A DNA stretch of 64,000 nucleotides from positions 16,262,001 through 16,326,000 of the forward strand of contig JAPQWV010000018.1 of the NCBI GenBank assembly GCA_027422505.1, read 5' to 3'. Under the pieces are notes generated by a model. It was not told the origin of the DNA and made no database searches. It saw only the letters and a list, made by a program, of their open reading frames with translations. This document shows, piece after piece, positions 24,131 to 36,360 of this stretch; the stretch's first letter is position 1, and every line of letters starts with the position of its first letter. A program made the position numbers and the translations under genes. The DNA comes from Craterostigma plantagineum (Eukaryota; Streptophyta; Magnoliopsida; Lamiales; Linderniaceae).

Positions 24131-24626
24131 GGCGTTTGAAGCTTTCCAAGGTCGTTAATACAAATAAAACATTACAGAAGATGAATAAATGAAAAAGAAA
24201 ATTAGTGGAAGGGGAGGGGGACACATTCTGAGTTTGGATCAAGACATGCATGAAGCATAAGGATTCGACACGTGTCTTCGGTGTTGGGATTCTTGTCTCT
24301 TTTCCTCGGACTTTATCGAGTAGAAGCGGTGTTCTACTAAAGAGCGTTTTAACCATCAAATAAATGGGCCGCACTCAAGTAGTGCGTAAGATAGGGCCTA
24401 ATTATTCATTTATGTGTGTTATTACAGCTTTACCCCTCACTGTCCAAACATACACAGTGTTTTCCGCCCTCCTCGCTTGTCGACGGAAAAAACGAGGCTT
24501 CTCTTTTTTCTTCCCACCAACTCCACCCACCAAATAAAAAGCAAAGCCAAGCAAGAAAGCGAAGAAGAACAGCTCCACTTCGGTCGATCTCAGAGAAATA
24601 GGGAAGAAAGACATCGAGGAACAAAA
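24131..24626. promoter_or_regulatory. Divergent intergenic region between CDC48 pseudogene and PPT
   Basis: About 500 bp separate the lost CDC48 start from the translocator ATG, so the two genes once shared a head-to-head promoter region. TGGGCC occurs at about 24365 and GGGCCT at about 24394. The last 180 bases before the ATG are C- and A-rich leader without an obvious TATA box. Confidence 0.4.
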
Positions 24627-26986
24627 ATGCAGGGATCTGCGATTGCATTCTCGCCCACACTCTCAACCACTCCCCGCAAGCTCACGTCGATCGCTAGATT
24701 TGCGCCGCTGCAGCTCCGACGTGTCGCCGCAGCTCCCTCCGCCGCCGGCACGGCATTATCGTCTAGGGCGATCTTCAGCTGCTCCCCGAATCGGGGCCGC
24801 TGGATTTCATCTCCGAAGGCAGAATGGGAACAGCTCGGCGGCGACGGCGCGGAGACGTCGTTACATGCATCGGCGGCGGAGGGCGTGGGTCCGACGGAGA
24901 GCAGCCCCAAGTCGAAGAGCCTCGCCGACACGTTGGTTCTCGGCACCCTATTTGGGCTGTGGTACCTCTTCAACATATACTTCAATATATACAACAAGCA
25001 GGTTTATTTTTTATTTTTTTATGGGCTTTCTTTCTTCTGCTTTTGTTGGTGTGGGAATCGTATACGTTGGGTTTTCTTCCATCTCAATCTTCAATGAGGT
25101 GTTGGATATTGGGAGATGTGATTTGCTATTGATTTATGAAGTTCGATTGGTGTATATTGAAGGATTATATGTTACTTCATCGCTTATTTTCCTCTGTTTT
25201 CTGTGATCTATTGAACAGAGATGCACGGATCTGTCAATAATGTATCATTCTACATTTCTACTCCATTGAATTTTGTTTCTGGGATGCTTTCTATATTGGT
25301 TGCTCTCTTGAGATTTCAGTTTCCCTTTTTCCATGTTCGCTTTCTCTTATCAGGATTCATGAGCGTTTTCCTTACATGCATCAATGTATGAATGAAAGGA
25401 AATGAAATATATGAATTGATTTATCTCAAGTTGCTATGCTTGTATCGAATCCCAGCTTGTGGTCTTATTACAACAATCTTGCATGAGTCAATAGACATAC
25501 GTATTTTGCAGAGTTGAATGTGTGATGTGAACCCTCACAACACTTCACATAGTTGTTTTCAGTTCCGTTATTACAACTGATATGTTATTACATCGTTTGG
25601 CCAGGTTCTGAAGGCTTTTCACTACCCAATGACTGTCACGCTTGTTCAATTCGCCGTCGGGACAGTTCTTGTTACCCTAATGTGGGGCCTCAATCTCTAC
25701 AAACGGCCTAAAATTAGTGGCTCGCAGGTACTTTCTTACGCCTCCTAATAACTCAATTATTTTTTTTCCCTATTTTATTTCATAAGTCATAGTCAAGAAT
25801 CTGAACGAACATCCTTCACCGCCTTATAAATGCAGCTTATTGGCATTCTCCCATTGGCAATAGTTCACACATTAGGCAACCTCTTCACCAATATGAGCCT
25901 CGGGAAAGTAGCTGTGTCATTCACTCACACAATCAAAGCTATGGAGCCCTTCTTCTCAGTTTTGTTGTCAGCTGCATTTCTCGGAGAGGTTTAATTAGTT
26001 GTCCCTTCGCTTATTCGTAATCTTTTTGAAGTCGAAGATCTTTGTGTTTGTTGCTTGGGGGAACTTAATTACGGCTTTCATTTGTCAGTTTCCTACAATT
26101 TGGGTAGCTTCATCACTTCTTCCCATTGCTGGTGGAGTAGCTCTTGCGTCAATGACCGAGACTTCTTTCAATTGGTAAATAACTAAAAATTAATAGTACT
26201 GTCATCATTCTTACAGCATTCTTATTATGCTGTCTTTGCTTTTGAAAAGGGCTGGTTTTTGGAGCGCCATGGCCTCGAATCTGACTAATCAATCTCGCAA
26301 TGTCCTCAGCAAAAAATTTATGGTTAAGAAAGAGGTGTAACTATTTGAACTAACTTGCTTAGCATCCTTACAAGAATCGTCGATTGAGCTTCTGTTTATC
26401 TGAATGGCAGGAATCATTGGACAACATAACTCTCTTCTCCATAATTACGATTATGTCCTTGTTCTTGATGGCCCCCGTCGCCTTCGTCATGGAAGGCGTC
26501 AAGCTAACACCTTCATACCTTCAAGCTACCGTAAGTACATTTCTGAAAAAAGAAAAAGTTCACAAGATGATTACTAACGATTCCTCTTATCTCATCGAAC
26601 TTTTTTTTGTGCCCATCTTATTACAGGGCATTAACGTTCAGCAGCTTTACACTCGATCCCTCCTCGCAGCTCTGTGCTTCCATGCCTATCAGCAAGTCTC
26701 TTACATGATATTACAGCGAGTTTCGCCCGTCACACATTCAGTGGGCAACTGCGTTAAACGTGTGGTTGTCATCGTTACATCTGTCATCTTCTTTCGTACG
26801 CCCGTCTCATCTGTTAACGCACTAGGTAATAATAATTAATAAACCTTTTTAGTACTGCTGTTATAAAATAATCCATGTCTTAATTAAGCTAATCTTTCCT
26901 TCAATTTGTTTGAAGGTACTGGGATTGCCCTTGCCGGCGTTTTCCTCTACTCTAGGGTGAAGCGCATAAAGCCAAAGAAGGCTTGA
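24627..26986 (+). CDS. PPT: Plastid phosphoenolpyruvate/phosphate translocator
   Basis: Inner-envelope antiporter importing cytosolic phosphoenolpyruvate in exchange for phosphate, feeding the shikimate pathway. Exons 24627-25001, 25605-25727, 25836-25988, 26089-26174, 26250-26334, 26411-26530, 26627-26825 and 26916-26986 join in frame to 403 aa. Residues 1 to about 90 are rich in Ser, Ala and Arg, a chloroplast transit peptide. The mature part has the triose-phosphate translocator fold, with about eight or more membrane segments. It carries [73 protein letters not shown] with the family's conserved Lys-Arg pair, and a KRIKPKKA end. The sequence matches the PPT subfamily better than the triose- or glucose-phosphate types. 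An open frame extends upstream to 24414 but reads as leader; ATG 24627 gives the normal transit peptide. Intact. Confidence 0.95.
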
Positions 26987-27204
26987 AAAAAGTTTCCCCT
27001 TTTGACCTCGGATTTCTGAAATTTTCTTCTATTCATCATCATCTTCTTTGGCTACCCTCGGATTTCTGGATTTTTTGTTTCCTAATCTTTCGACAGATAT
27101 GATTATCGGATTGTTTGTTGCGTTTGCTTATTCGGCCCTTTTTATTACATGACTACTAAATCAAGATCATAGTGAATCCTCAAGTTGTTGCATTTGCCTA
27201 TATA

Positions 27205-29417
27205 TCAAATGCTCCAATTTCGGACGTTTGTACAAACCATGAAAGACCGGTTGAAAAAAGCGCAATCGATAAGCTCATTTGGGACAACCTCATCGAACTC
27301 AATTAGGGTTTTTTTCAAGCTCGTCGTTCTCATACTATGTTTCTTCTTTTGACTATTATTACCAAGGGTAAGAAGGCCCATAATGTAGTTTGAAAGGATC
27401 GAGCTAGGCCTCGGCCACTTAGTTTGACAATAATGTCGCGGAAATTGTCGCCTTTTCGTTGCGTTCCAATGATTCTTGATCGAATTCTCGGTTCGCCCGG
27501 GAAGGCTCTTTGCGATTTCGGCCCACTTATTTCCCACCTCGGCGTGAACCCTAATTAGGATCGATCTTCTTCCTTGATTAGGATCGAATCTTCTTCCTAG
27601 GTCCATGCCTCCTTCTGTATATGGTAATCAGGGCGAGAATTTTAGTTTTCGAATTTAGGGATGTTCAAGAAATACAAAATGTGAATATAGTTTTTAACAG
27701 AACGAATTGAAGATTTCGGATTTAGAGGTGTTAAAAGCCCAAGAAATACGAAATGCGACACAAGGGTTTTAACAAAAAAAAAGTAAAAAGTTTTCAATCT
27801 AGAGATGTTAACGCCCAAAAAATATGCGCGAAGATAGGGTTTTTAGCAGAAAGAATTGTAGATTTAGAATTTAGAGACGTTAATGCGCCAAAAAATTGCG
27901 CAATTAGAAATTAGGGTTTTTAGCAGAAAGAAAAAACCCTAACTTTGATGTCGGGCCTTAAGAGCCCGTTTGGTTGAGGGTATTAGGGGGGTTTAGATGG
28001 GTAAGGATTAAGAAAAGCTGTGTTTGGTAGGTAGGCAGGTTGTTTTAAAGAAAGGATTTGAAATTCTTTGTATTGTAGCAGGGCACAATATTGTTTGGTT
28101 CTTGACAAGATTGAGTTCCTCAGTTTCTTTTGTCAAAGTAGTGATTGCAATAACAGGGTTATTTGTTAAAGGAAATCTTGTCGATGATTAGTAAATGATA
28201 TTCGGTGCAAAATCTGATTTGTATTTGCTGCTTCATGGAACCGTGTCGTTGAATTCTTTATAAAGGTTGTGATTTCTTAGTTTTGCAAAGGAAAGCTATT
28301 TGATACCTTGCGTACACTGATGCATTTGGTGTTTGACTAGGTTCTTCGGAATTTGACGATGCATCAATCGAACGAAAGATTGATTTGATGATTTGAGATG
28401 AGGACGAACTTGTGCAGATGGAGTACGAACTGTGTAGGCGATAAAAACCCTAACGACGTTTATATACTAAATCAAAGTAAGGGTAAAATTGTAACTGAAA
28501 TCAATTAAACCTAATACCATCTAAACTTATGTACCAAACGCATTCAAAATTATTATTTAATTCCATCAACAACTACTCCTCAAATAACTCATACCATCAT
28601 TATTTAAACCCAACTAAAACTAATACAGTCTAACCCCATCCTCCAACCAAACGGAGTCTAAGTGATTGTGCCATCTCTCTCGGCACTGCTTTCCGATCCT
28701 TCCCTTCATTATATGATCGATGCTCGACCATTTACGCCGTATCTTCGAACAAGCCGAGTCAGCAGTCTTATACGTAGCGATTAATGATTTAAACTACGTC
28801 GAATAAATACGATAAAATGATGGAAATTTAAACTAACTTAAATGTGTAATTTTTTTTATCTTACTCATCCTCTTCTGCCGTCCACTGCCCTTTGCCCGAG
28901 CGAGCCTTCTTCCTCATACCTCCGCCCGAGCTTTTCTTATTATTAGCAGTCGACTTAGCTTTTTCATATTTCGAACATCGACATTGCTATAACTTTCGAA
29001 ATTAAAAGAATTATCGACTATTCGTATGCTCTTATTCTTCCTCGGAGGGAATCATCGGCCTCCGTCGCAGAAGAGCTCTTGTCGTGGACAAGAAATGCCA
29101 ATTTAGGGTTTTCTCCATTATTCAAAATATTCGCAGGCATTCCTTCGCCGCCGCCTTGAAGTTCTTGCATGGTAAGAAAATCGCCAATTTCCTCTGAAGG
29201 GTTCGTGTTTAGAATCCATCGTGGGCCCACCGAAGGTTTCGAAATGATCGAATAATAAGCCATAATGAGTCATTATTGGGTCGAAGGACGAAGAAGAAGA
29301 AGCTGCAGTTGATAATTGGTCCATGCTTTGGAAATCTTCTTGGCGGTAGTAAGTACAGTTTATTGATGACGTCATGTGGCAGTTTCCGACCATGCAAACG
29401 AGGAGCCCGTTCCGCAT
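27205..29417 (-). pseudogene. R2R3-MYB transcription factor pseudogene (MYB98-like)
   Basis: MYB98-type factors act in female gametophyte development. Exon 1 (about 29417-28912) has an acidic, Ser-rich N part in two frames and ends KGQWTAEEDE at a GTAAGA donor. Exon 2 (28766-28659 plus 27961-27944) holds the rest of R2 with KGRIGKQCRERWHNHL, then RPDIK. Exon 3 (27614-27205) has R3 with HAEVGNKWAEIAKSLPGRT, then NSIKNHWNATKRRQF and PRPSSILSNYI. The subgroup call rests on that C-terminal stretch. Damage: a MITE splits exon 2 between HNHL and RPDIK; one base is lost after RRYGV in R2; TAG replaces a codon at 27599-27597; an approximately 22-bp tandem duplication (27554-27600) breaks R3; exon 1 shifts frame near 29235. 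Mitochondrial DNA abuts the promoter side. Not functional as read. Confidence 0.85.
27962..28658. mobile_element. PIF/Harbinger-like MITE inside the MYB R2 exon
   Basis: Inverted ends GAGCCCGTTTGGTTG and the complement of CAACCAAACGGAGTC, flanked by the target duplication TAA (27959-27961 and 28659-28661). 697 bp, no transposase. Removing it and one TAA restores the MYB codons HNHL-RPDIK exactly, so the insertion site is proven by the host reading frame. Confidence 0.85.
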
Positions 29418-31500
29418 GCTTCTCCGATCCGGAAGTTCTCGCGAAGAGAATAAGATGCTGCTCCCCCTCCCTCTGTCTTTTCCCGCTTTGCTAATCTTCC
29501 CCTATAGCGAACGGGGGCCGGGGTGCGGGCGTGGGAGGAAGAAACCTAAGAGACTCCCCCAAACCGGTAGTTTACTTGCTTACTTGTTTCATATCTCTTT
29601 CTCTTTTCATTCAATGAGAATATTCTTTTTGAAAATGAATAGTTCAGATAGAATCGAACTTTCGATCGATCCCGGCACTTGGGATCTCCTCGCAGCAGCG
29701 AGGGACAACCCGCCCATACAGCCAGCGGGGAGGATGGCACTACTGGCAACGCGCGGTAGCATTCGTGGTGGTGCTTCAGGATTCCAATGTACTGCGTCCA
29801 AGATCAGAACGAGCTTGCCGGCGGACCACTGCCGTCCCATTCTTGAGTGAGCTGGAGCTGGTACCAGTTCATATTTGGTTACCCGAAGCTCATGTAGAGG
29901 CACCTACGGCAGGATCCGTCATCTTGGCAGGAATTCCTTTAAAATTGGGAACCTACGGGTTTTTAAGATTTTCAATACCCATGTTTCCCGAAGCGATGCA
30001 AGAACAGCCCAGAGATGAGAGGAAGAGGATCAGTATCCACTGGTTTCAGTAGTAGGAGTTGCCCATTGTTCACCGAAGTCGTCAGAAAGGTGTTTGTGCC
30101 CTGCAAGAGGATGCGCTACTTTTATTTATTATTTATTCGATTTTCCAAATTCGAGACGTGATCTCGAGCATCACATATGCCAGTTACTGATGATATTTCC
30201 TTATCCAGAGCTGGAGATAAAGATAACTGAATTACGATAGGCTCTAGTTCAGTGAGCGTTCTTGAAGTAGAGGATTTCAAATCTAGGTCTCAGTAGACGG
30301 AATGAGTCTGGTAAAGCTCTCCCACTCTAGAGCTCTAGGCTTTCTTCATCAGCTACAAGAAAATCAACAGCAGTTCAAAAAAAAATGGATCCTAGAGAAG
30401 AAGGTTTTGGCTGCTCATTGGCTAAGTCGCATAAAGCATCCACTTGGATTTCTACATCGTTTGGAATAGAGTAAGGCTCCACCTTCGAAAAAGTCTTGAC
30501 TTGAGGGCGGTTGCCGCTTTCCGGAGGGCGCCGTTCGCCCCACACTGAAGAAAGAGTACAACAGAAGATGAATGCATGACTTGCTCCTACGGAACCAAGA
30601 AGTCGAAAAGATTGAGAAAAATCGGTCATTCACAACCACTGATGAAGGATTCCTCGAAAAGTGAAGGATTAGTGATCCTTTTTATAAACCAAATCCATTC
30701 GATTTATAAAAAACTGTCATATTATATTCATACCAGGCCCTCCTGAAGGACGGTCTATTTAGTCCGTTGGTCGGCATTAGAAGGTCTTTCTTTTTTCACA
30801 TATGCAACAACTTAGTATATAGTAGGAGAAGCGAAACCTTACAATTGGTGCATTCCTAAGCAGAGCAAGGATGCGGAGTAAGTGAGAAAGAGATTCACCT
30901 TCGCGACCTGATGTGACCAAAGCGGGCACTCCCAATGCCCCTCTCTTCCCTTGGTTCTTGCGGCTCCGCTGCTATAAATCCCGAGTTAGCCCTAGTAGCC
31001 TGCGGCTAAACTCTTCCCCGTTTCCTGAAACCAGAGGGATTGGATTTCACCCAACCGCAATGTCCGGCTGAAGACTGAAGTGAAGACCTAGCTTTAAGCC
31101 TCTCATCTTTGATCCTTTATTAACATGGACTTCATTCTGTAAGGCTGTTAGGAGCCGAGAGAAGGCGAAAGAGCAGATAGTCAAGCCCCCTGCCTGCCCC
31201 TATCCGAGGAAGACCTTACTTCTTAGGATCTCACTCTATAGCTTAGCTTGCAACAAAAGTCAGAATAAAAGAACTTCTCCCTGTGAGACTAGAGATATAC
31301 CTACCAACTCTAGTTCTTTACCTCCACCCCCTCTATCCCCTGGGACTGTGTTCGGTGGTTGATAAGCTGCTAGTTGGTATTTCATTTAGGGCTTCTTATT
31401 TCCTTTCACTTTTCCCAACGAGGTGGGGGGCCATCGCTGAAAGTCACCTATCTCCGTAGTTCCGGAGACAGGAATTATTTAGTGGCGGCGGCGGCGGATG
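29400..31500. other. Nuclear insert of mitochondrial DNA (NUMT), rearranged
   Basis: Base composition and style change sharply from AT-rich nuclear DNA to the balanced sequence of plant mitochondrial genomes. A clear nad4 coding piece lies at 29862-29995; the rest looks like mitochondrial intergenic sequence, which I recognise by style rather than by gene. Neighbouring sequences do not continue nad4, so the insert is rearranged. The borders (about 29400 and 31500) are approximate; 31500-31800 may be either mitochondrial or retroelement. Confidence 0.6.
29862..29995 (+). pseudogene. nad4: Mitochondrial nad4 fragment
   Basis: Encodes about 45 residues of NADH dehydrogenase subunit 4, including [20 protein letters not shown] and [16 protein letters not shown], from the proton-pumping core of complex I. 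The frame is open but is joined to unrelated sequence at both sides. It reads GIPLKLG where the edited plant protein has GILLKLG; the unedited Pro codon points to transfer as DNA. Not expressed as nad4 here. Confidence 0.8.
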
Positions 31501-33240
31501 GGTATAGATGTCATTTTCGCAGTTATTGTTGGGTAATCCACTGTTGGGAGCGAAGCTTTTTTTTTGTGCGAGATCGCTCGCTCTCTGTGATTTCGGTTTA
31601 ATTCAGTTTTTATCAAGGGCAAGTAAAAGAGGGAATTTACGGAGCTATAGTGGATCGATGTGGGTCGTTGATTTTCGTGGTCGATGTAACGGTTTTGATG
31701 TGGCCGCGTAAAACGACTTCTTACAACAGCTTCTGGCGCGGCTTCTCTCGCTCTAACGATCTCTCCTGTCGAACCTAACACTCAAAACTCAACAGGAAAC
31801 ACATCAAAAAGGGGCCGGGATTGGTGCCCGCGAAGCCCCTCCGATGCTTAAGTCTGAAAACGGGTGATTATAGGTTCTCGTAAAGTTGCTTTTTCGGTTA
31901 TTCGAATGCGTACATGGGAAATGGTTCAACCATCACCTTTTATACTAACCCCGTTTCATCTTACTTTGACCTAGTCCTCACCCGACCCGCCTTTCGCGAG
32001 AATCTCGTGTGGAGATCGTGGTCTTTCCCACTACCTTCCTTCCGTTTCTCCTTCGGCTCCTTCTTCTTATTATGAAACCATCCTCCTCGGGCTCTTGCCC
32101 TCCTTCGGGAGCTTCATTTCTGTCCAGTCTCGTCTTCTTAGCCCCTCGGGCTATTTACTTGGGTCTGTTCTCCCTTCATTTTCGGGTCGACCTACTCGGG
32201 CAGCTCACCACTCGAACGCAAGCTTCTCACCCGGATCGTCTCCCGTTAGCTTCGGAGCAGTCCTTCCCGGACTTCCTCCCTCCTTCTTCGGGGGCCCTTC
32301 TTCGTGGGCCCGTTCTCAATCCTCGGCCTCCTCCTCGGGGTTACTTGTTTCCCTTGTCATTTTTCCTCTCGCGCCTTCTAGTTCGCGGGTTATTTTATCG
32401 TTAACGTTTCCGTTAGCTTAAACTCACGATGGTAACATAGTCCCCCCTAAAATAGTCCAACAAGAGTGTAACGTGTGCCTGGACGTTAGCTATCGGTAAA
32501 ATAATTGGTTTCAAGGTCCTTCCTTTCTTGCTAGGCTTCTTCGGGTGTCTCTTCCTACCTTCTTTCCTAGATCCTCAGGCAGCTTCCATCCTTCGCCAGT
32601 CGGGATGATTTATTATGATGTCACGTCTCAATCTTCTTTGGGCGGGAAAACTACCGCTTCGTCGAATCATAGTCAGATCGGCATTGATACGTGTCCGTCA
32701 TCGCATGACTTAACGTCTCTCTCCCTTTTCTTCTTTTTTATCATTATTTTCCCTATTTTGCCCTCTTTCATAGGGTTTCCACTTCTCATCTTCCTATTTC
32801 GTCATCTCTCTCTGAAAATCTATCACAGTGCGGCGATTCCCCCAACACTTCGGCACTTCATTCGCAAGATTCCGTCGTCTACTCCCTCGTCAAAACCAGT
32901 AAGCTCCTTCTCCTCTCTCTTCCTTCTCTTTTTCGTCGTTTAAGACTTTGTTTCTCGAGTCGAGATAATGCGATCTTCGGCCATGTGAGATGCCTCTGAT
33001 TTTTCTTCCTTCGTTCTTCTTTTCTTTGCTTTCGCTTTCGTTTACTTCACTATTTCCTTTAGTCCTCTTGCTGTGAGCAAAGTTACAACTTCATCTTCCC
33101 CAAATTGACCGATTTCTCCCTCAACCCGAAGTCACCCAGAATCTCCTTATCGTTCCTCATTTTTGACTTCGTTTCTCAATGCGGTGGAAGCCCTAAATAA
33201 CTTCCCTGACCTAGATAGTTTTTGCCCCCCTCAAATTGTA
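31500..33240. other. Degraded LTR-retrotransposon DNA without clear genes
   Basis: A GAAGCCCCTCCGATGCTTAAGTC stretch near 31835, split by variants of the usual form, resembles the R region of plant Gypsy LTRs. Pyrimidine-rich DNA follows. Open frames at 32009-32404, 32095-32421 and 32545-32943 have biased composition and no recognisable domain. This probably forms the 5' part of the element whose gag-like remnant follows. Confidence 0.4.
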
Positions 33241-33242
33241 GG

Positions 33243-34120
33243 GTATCCCAGCGAAAAAGCTTACCTTGAATCTTTAGATGATTAGGCCTCGCGAATGGAA
33301 GACTTTCGTGAATCTGCTAAACTCCCGTGGCATGAGGTGAACATCTCCTCTCTTCGGGAATCTCATATTCCTTTGATTATCGATCGGGCCGGGCTGACTT
33401 CTGAGCACGAACGGCGAATTCCAGGTCCTCGAAAAGTAGCTAGTGGACCCCCCGAGGGCTTCCATACTTTCTTTCTCGACCAACTTGACATGGGGCTTCG
33501 CCTTCCTCTCCTTCAATTCCTAGTCGATCTTTGTAACTATTATTATATCTCCCCGAGTCAATTAACTCCAGATTCTTACAGCCTTCTCCTTTCCCTTGCC
33601 ATTCTTATCGAAATTTCCAGATGTCTCTTTCCATCCTCTCATCTTATCCTTCTTGATAATTAACCATAAGGAGCATGGCAAGTTTTTCTTTTCATCCACT
33701 GCTTCAGAGGAATTCCTCCTCGGGAACCCTTCCTCTCACAAAGGGTGGATGAGTAAATATTTCTTTGTAAGGTCTCCCGAGGGAAGTCCCGAGAATGATA
33801 CCATCGACGATTGGCCTGAAGCTATATCCGTCTCAACCCCTCTTCCTTCAGCTTCTGACCCAGAGGTAGTGAGGTTCAAAGAGACTCTCGGGCACATATG
33901 CTTCAGCGCCCCCGAGTTTGTCAAGGATGACTTGCTATGTCACTTCGGTTTTTGCTCAAAGGACATAGTAGTAGATGACTTAGTTATATATGTGGGGTTC
34001 TTCTTTTTCACTCTCGCCCTCTTCTCTTGTCTCTCTTGCTTTATTATTGATCGGCTTTCTTGTTATGCTCGCATGGATCTCGCTGATCTCCTCGTCAATC
34101 AAGAAAAGATGAAGAAAGGT
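33243..34120 (+). pseudogene. Gag-like 'putative gypsy type transposon' protein remnant
   Basis: Two frames (33295-33663 and 33596 onward) read PPEGFHTFFLDQLDMGLRLP, YYISPSQLTPDSY, then FLLGNPSSHKGWMSKYFFV, the signature of the plant PF04195-type domain found in degenerate Gypsy elements. A frameshift separates the halves near 33640. The frame is cut at 34120 by the start of a new LTR. Confidence 0.65.
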
Positions 34121-36360
34121 TGTAATACCCAAGTCCTGTGAGTAAGCCGACCAATAAATCCGCATGCATAATAAGTGCTAATATGATTCGCAAGTTATTT
34201 GGCTATAGGAATATATGTTTATGTGATAAGTTGCTTTATTAGAAAATATTATGACTTAGGAGAAACTTGATAGGTATAACAGTGAGGAAGTGAGAATTTC
34301 GAAACCCTACAATTTCCAAACTAGGGTTTCTTGTTGATAGTTTTGGAAACTGGTAATATATAGGTAGTGAATTTCGAAATATTAGTAGAAAGGAGTTCGA
34401 AACCTTAGGAAAGAGGTCTATTTCGAAATTTAGGAGGAGAATTTCGAAATCCATTGGAGAATTTTGAAACTTAGGTGTAGGTTTGGAAATTAGGGGTATA
34501 ACTTCGAAATACAAATATAGTTTTGAAATTCTTTAGTGTAGGGGAAGAAATTCGAAACAAGTAGCTAAGGAGAAGTTCGAAACTAGTTTGTTAAGGAGAA
34601 ATTCGAAACCTAGGTGATGCATTTCGAAATTCTTATGGAAGAAGTTCGAAATCTTGATGAAGTTCGAACAAGGAGAATTTCGAACTATCTTTCGAAATTC
34701 CTTCAAAGCAAGTGTTTCGAAATTCCCTAATAAGGGATTTCGAAATTCTTAGGAACTTATTTACTACTAAAGAATGACTAATACAAGGCTTAGAATATTA
34801 ACATTTGGCAAATGTCTTTGTCATTGAACTTACTACACGATTAAGAATGGGATGAGTCCAAACTTTCAAAATTAAATGTAAAGTTAGAAAGCAACCTAAG
34901 GCTAAAGTAATAACAATAATTGAAAGCTTTAAGATAAGAACATAGAAAGAAAGAATTCATTAGACGAAATCTTCAAAAGAACAAGTTTAGAAATGAGGTG
35001 AAGAACTCAAATAGTATCCATAACGCAACTTGGATTTGGTAAGGGTTCTCGCTAAAATTTCTATATTTCTAATTAGGGTTTGGCTTTTCTAAGAGTTATT
35101 AGGCACGAAAATCTCATAAGCTTACGTTCTATAGGGTTTTTGATTTTTGAAAAGATGAACACCGTTTAGAGTTCATATGATATTCATCTTGTTCTTGATA
35201 AATTATGTTTGATCGAAACTTTTAAGAATAGTGTTTTTATAGGGTTTTCGAAAGCTAGGTTTTTATAAGTATGATTTTCGAAAGATTTGTGTTGAATTAA
35301 AAGAATTTCGAAATTGGAATTGTGTTAGCACTTGAGAATTTCTAAATTTATGTTGTTTTTAGCACTTGAGAAATTCGAAATGAATTTCGAAATTGGCTTT
35401 GAGAAATTCGAAATTCATTTCGAAAATGATTCGAAATTCTAAGAGAAGTTCGAAACATGAATTTCGAAATTTGTTATGAGGGGTTCGAAATGGGTTTGGT
35501 GAAGTTCGAAACTCATTTCGAAAATGAGTTTCTAAATTCTTAGGGGGCTAATTTCTAATTTCGAGCTTTTGAGGGCTTAAAATTAAGTTGGAGCCCAAGG
35601 AGAGTTTCGAAACCTACCAAGGTTTCGAAATTAAGTTTCCAAAAACATCACTTTCGAAATTAGGTGTGGATTTGAAATAGTATTTTCCAAATTAGTCAAA
35701 GTTCGAAACTTTTATCATTTTCAAAGTAATGATTTTCGAAACCTAGTTCAAACAAGAAGTTCGAAACATTTTTATAACTTGGTAAGATTTTCGAAACTTT
35801 GGAATTTCGAAATTCATGAAAGCCGAAACTAGGGTTTTCTAACTATGATAATTTCAAAACTAGTCCAAGTTCAATGCAACATTCGAAACACCCTAACTAG
35901 GTAATTAGACTAACATACACTAACCTTAAATGTTTATATTTAAGGTTCGAGGGTTAGGCGACTTACAGTACGATAAGCTAAGTAGCTAAGGGTACCAGGT
36001 AAGTGAGAATCCCAACTACAACACATAAGTGATATATGTGTGTATGACTTACGCGGCTATCTGTGATCTTATAGGGTGTGCATTAATTGTGAAAATGCGA
36101 TTATATGGTAAGTGCGTTGATTCGTTATATGGTTCATCTGGCATATTCATGTGCACGCACGTTTTATTTGGGACATAGGGGATTGTGAGCGTGCACTGTA
36201 ATTATCGCTGGGGTAATTCTGAATCGGGTGAGGTGGGGACACTTGAAGAGCTTGGTACATCGGCCTTGTTGAGTGGGGGATCCACTAAGAGTGTAATATT
36301 GATGGTGTCTGGCCGATATACGGGCTCAAAAAGAGAGTCAAAGTCTTCTAAATATTGATA
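34121..36360 (+). repeat. Gypsy LTR (TGTAATACCC family), rich in TTCGAA words
   Basis: Begins TGTAATACCCAAGTCC directly inside the preceding gag-like frame. The same start is found in reverse at 63649, and a block near 35935-36040 (GTACGATAAGCTAAG, CAGGTAAGTG, CTACAACACATAA) matches 61900-61975 in reverse, as does CATGTGCACGCACG near 36150. About forty TTCGAA-centred words fill 34290-35890. The 3' border is uncertain, and no internal region with pol follows, so it may be a solo or truncated LTR. Confidence 0.65.

Noticed and set aside
24414..24626. Upstream in-frame extension of the phosphate translocator from ATG 24414.
   Set aside because: The extra residues do not look like a transit peptide start, and the region has leader composition. 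ATG 24627 gives the usual N terminus.
32009..32943. Open frames of 108-132 codons rich in Ser, Pro and Leu.
   Set aside because: They reflect pyrimidine-rich DNA of a decayed retroelement; no conserved domain is seen.
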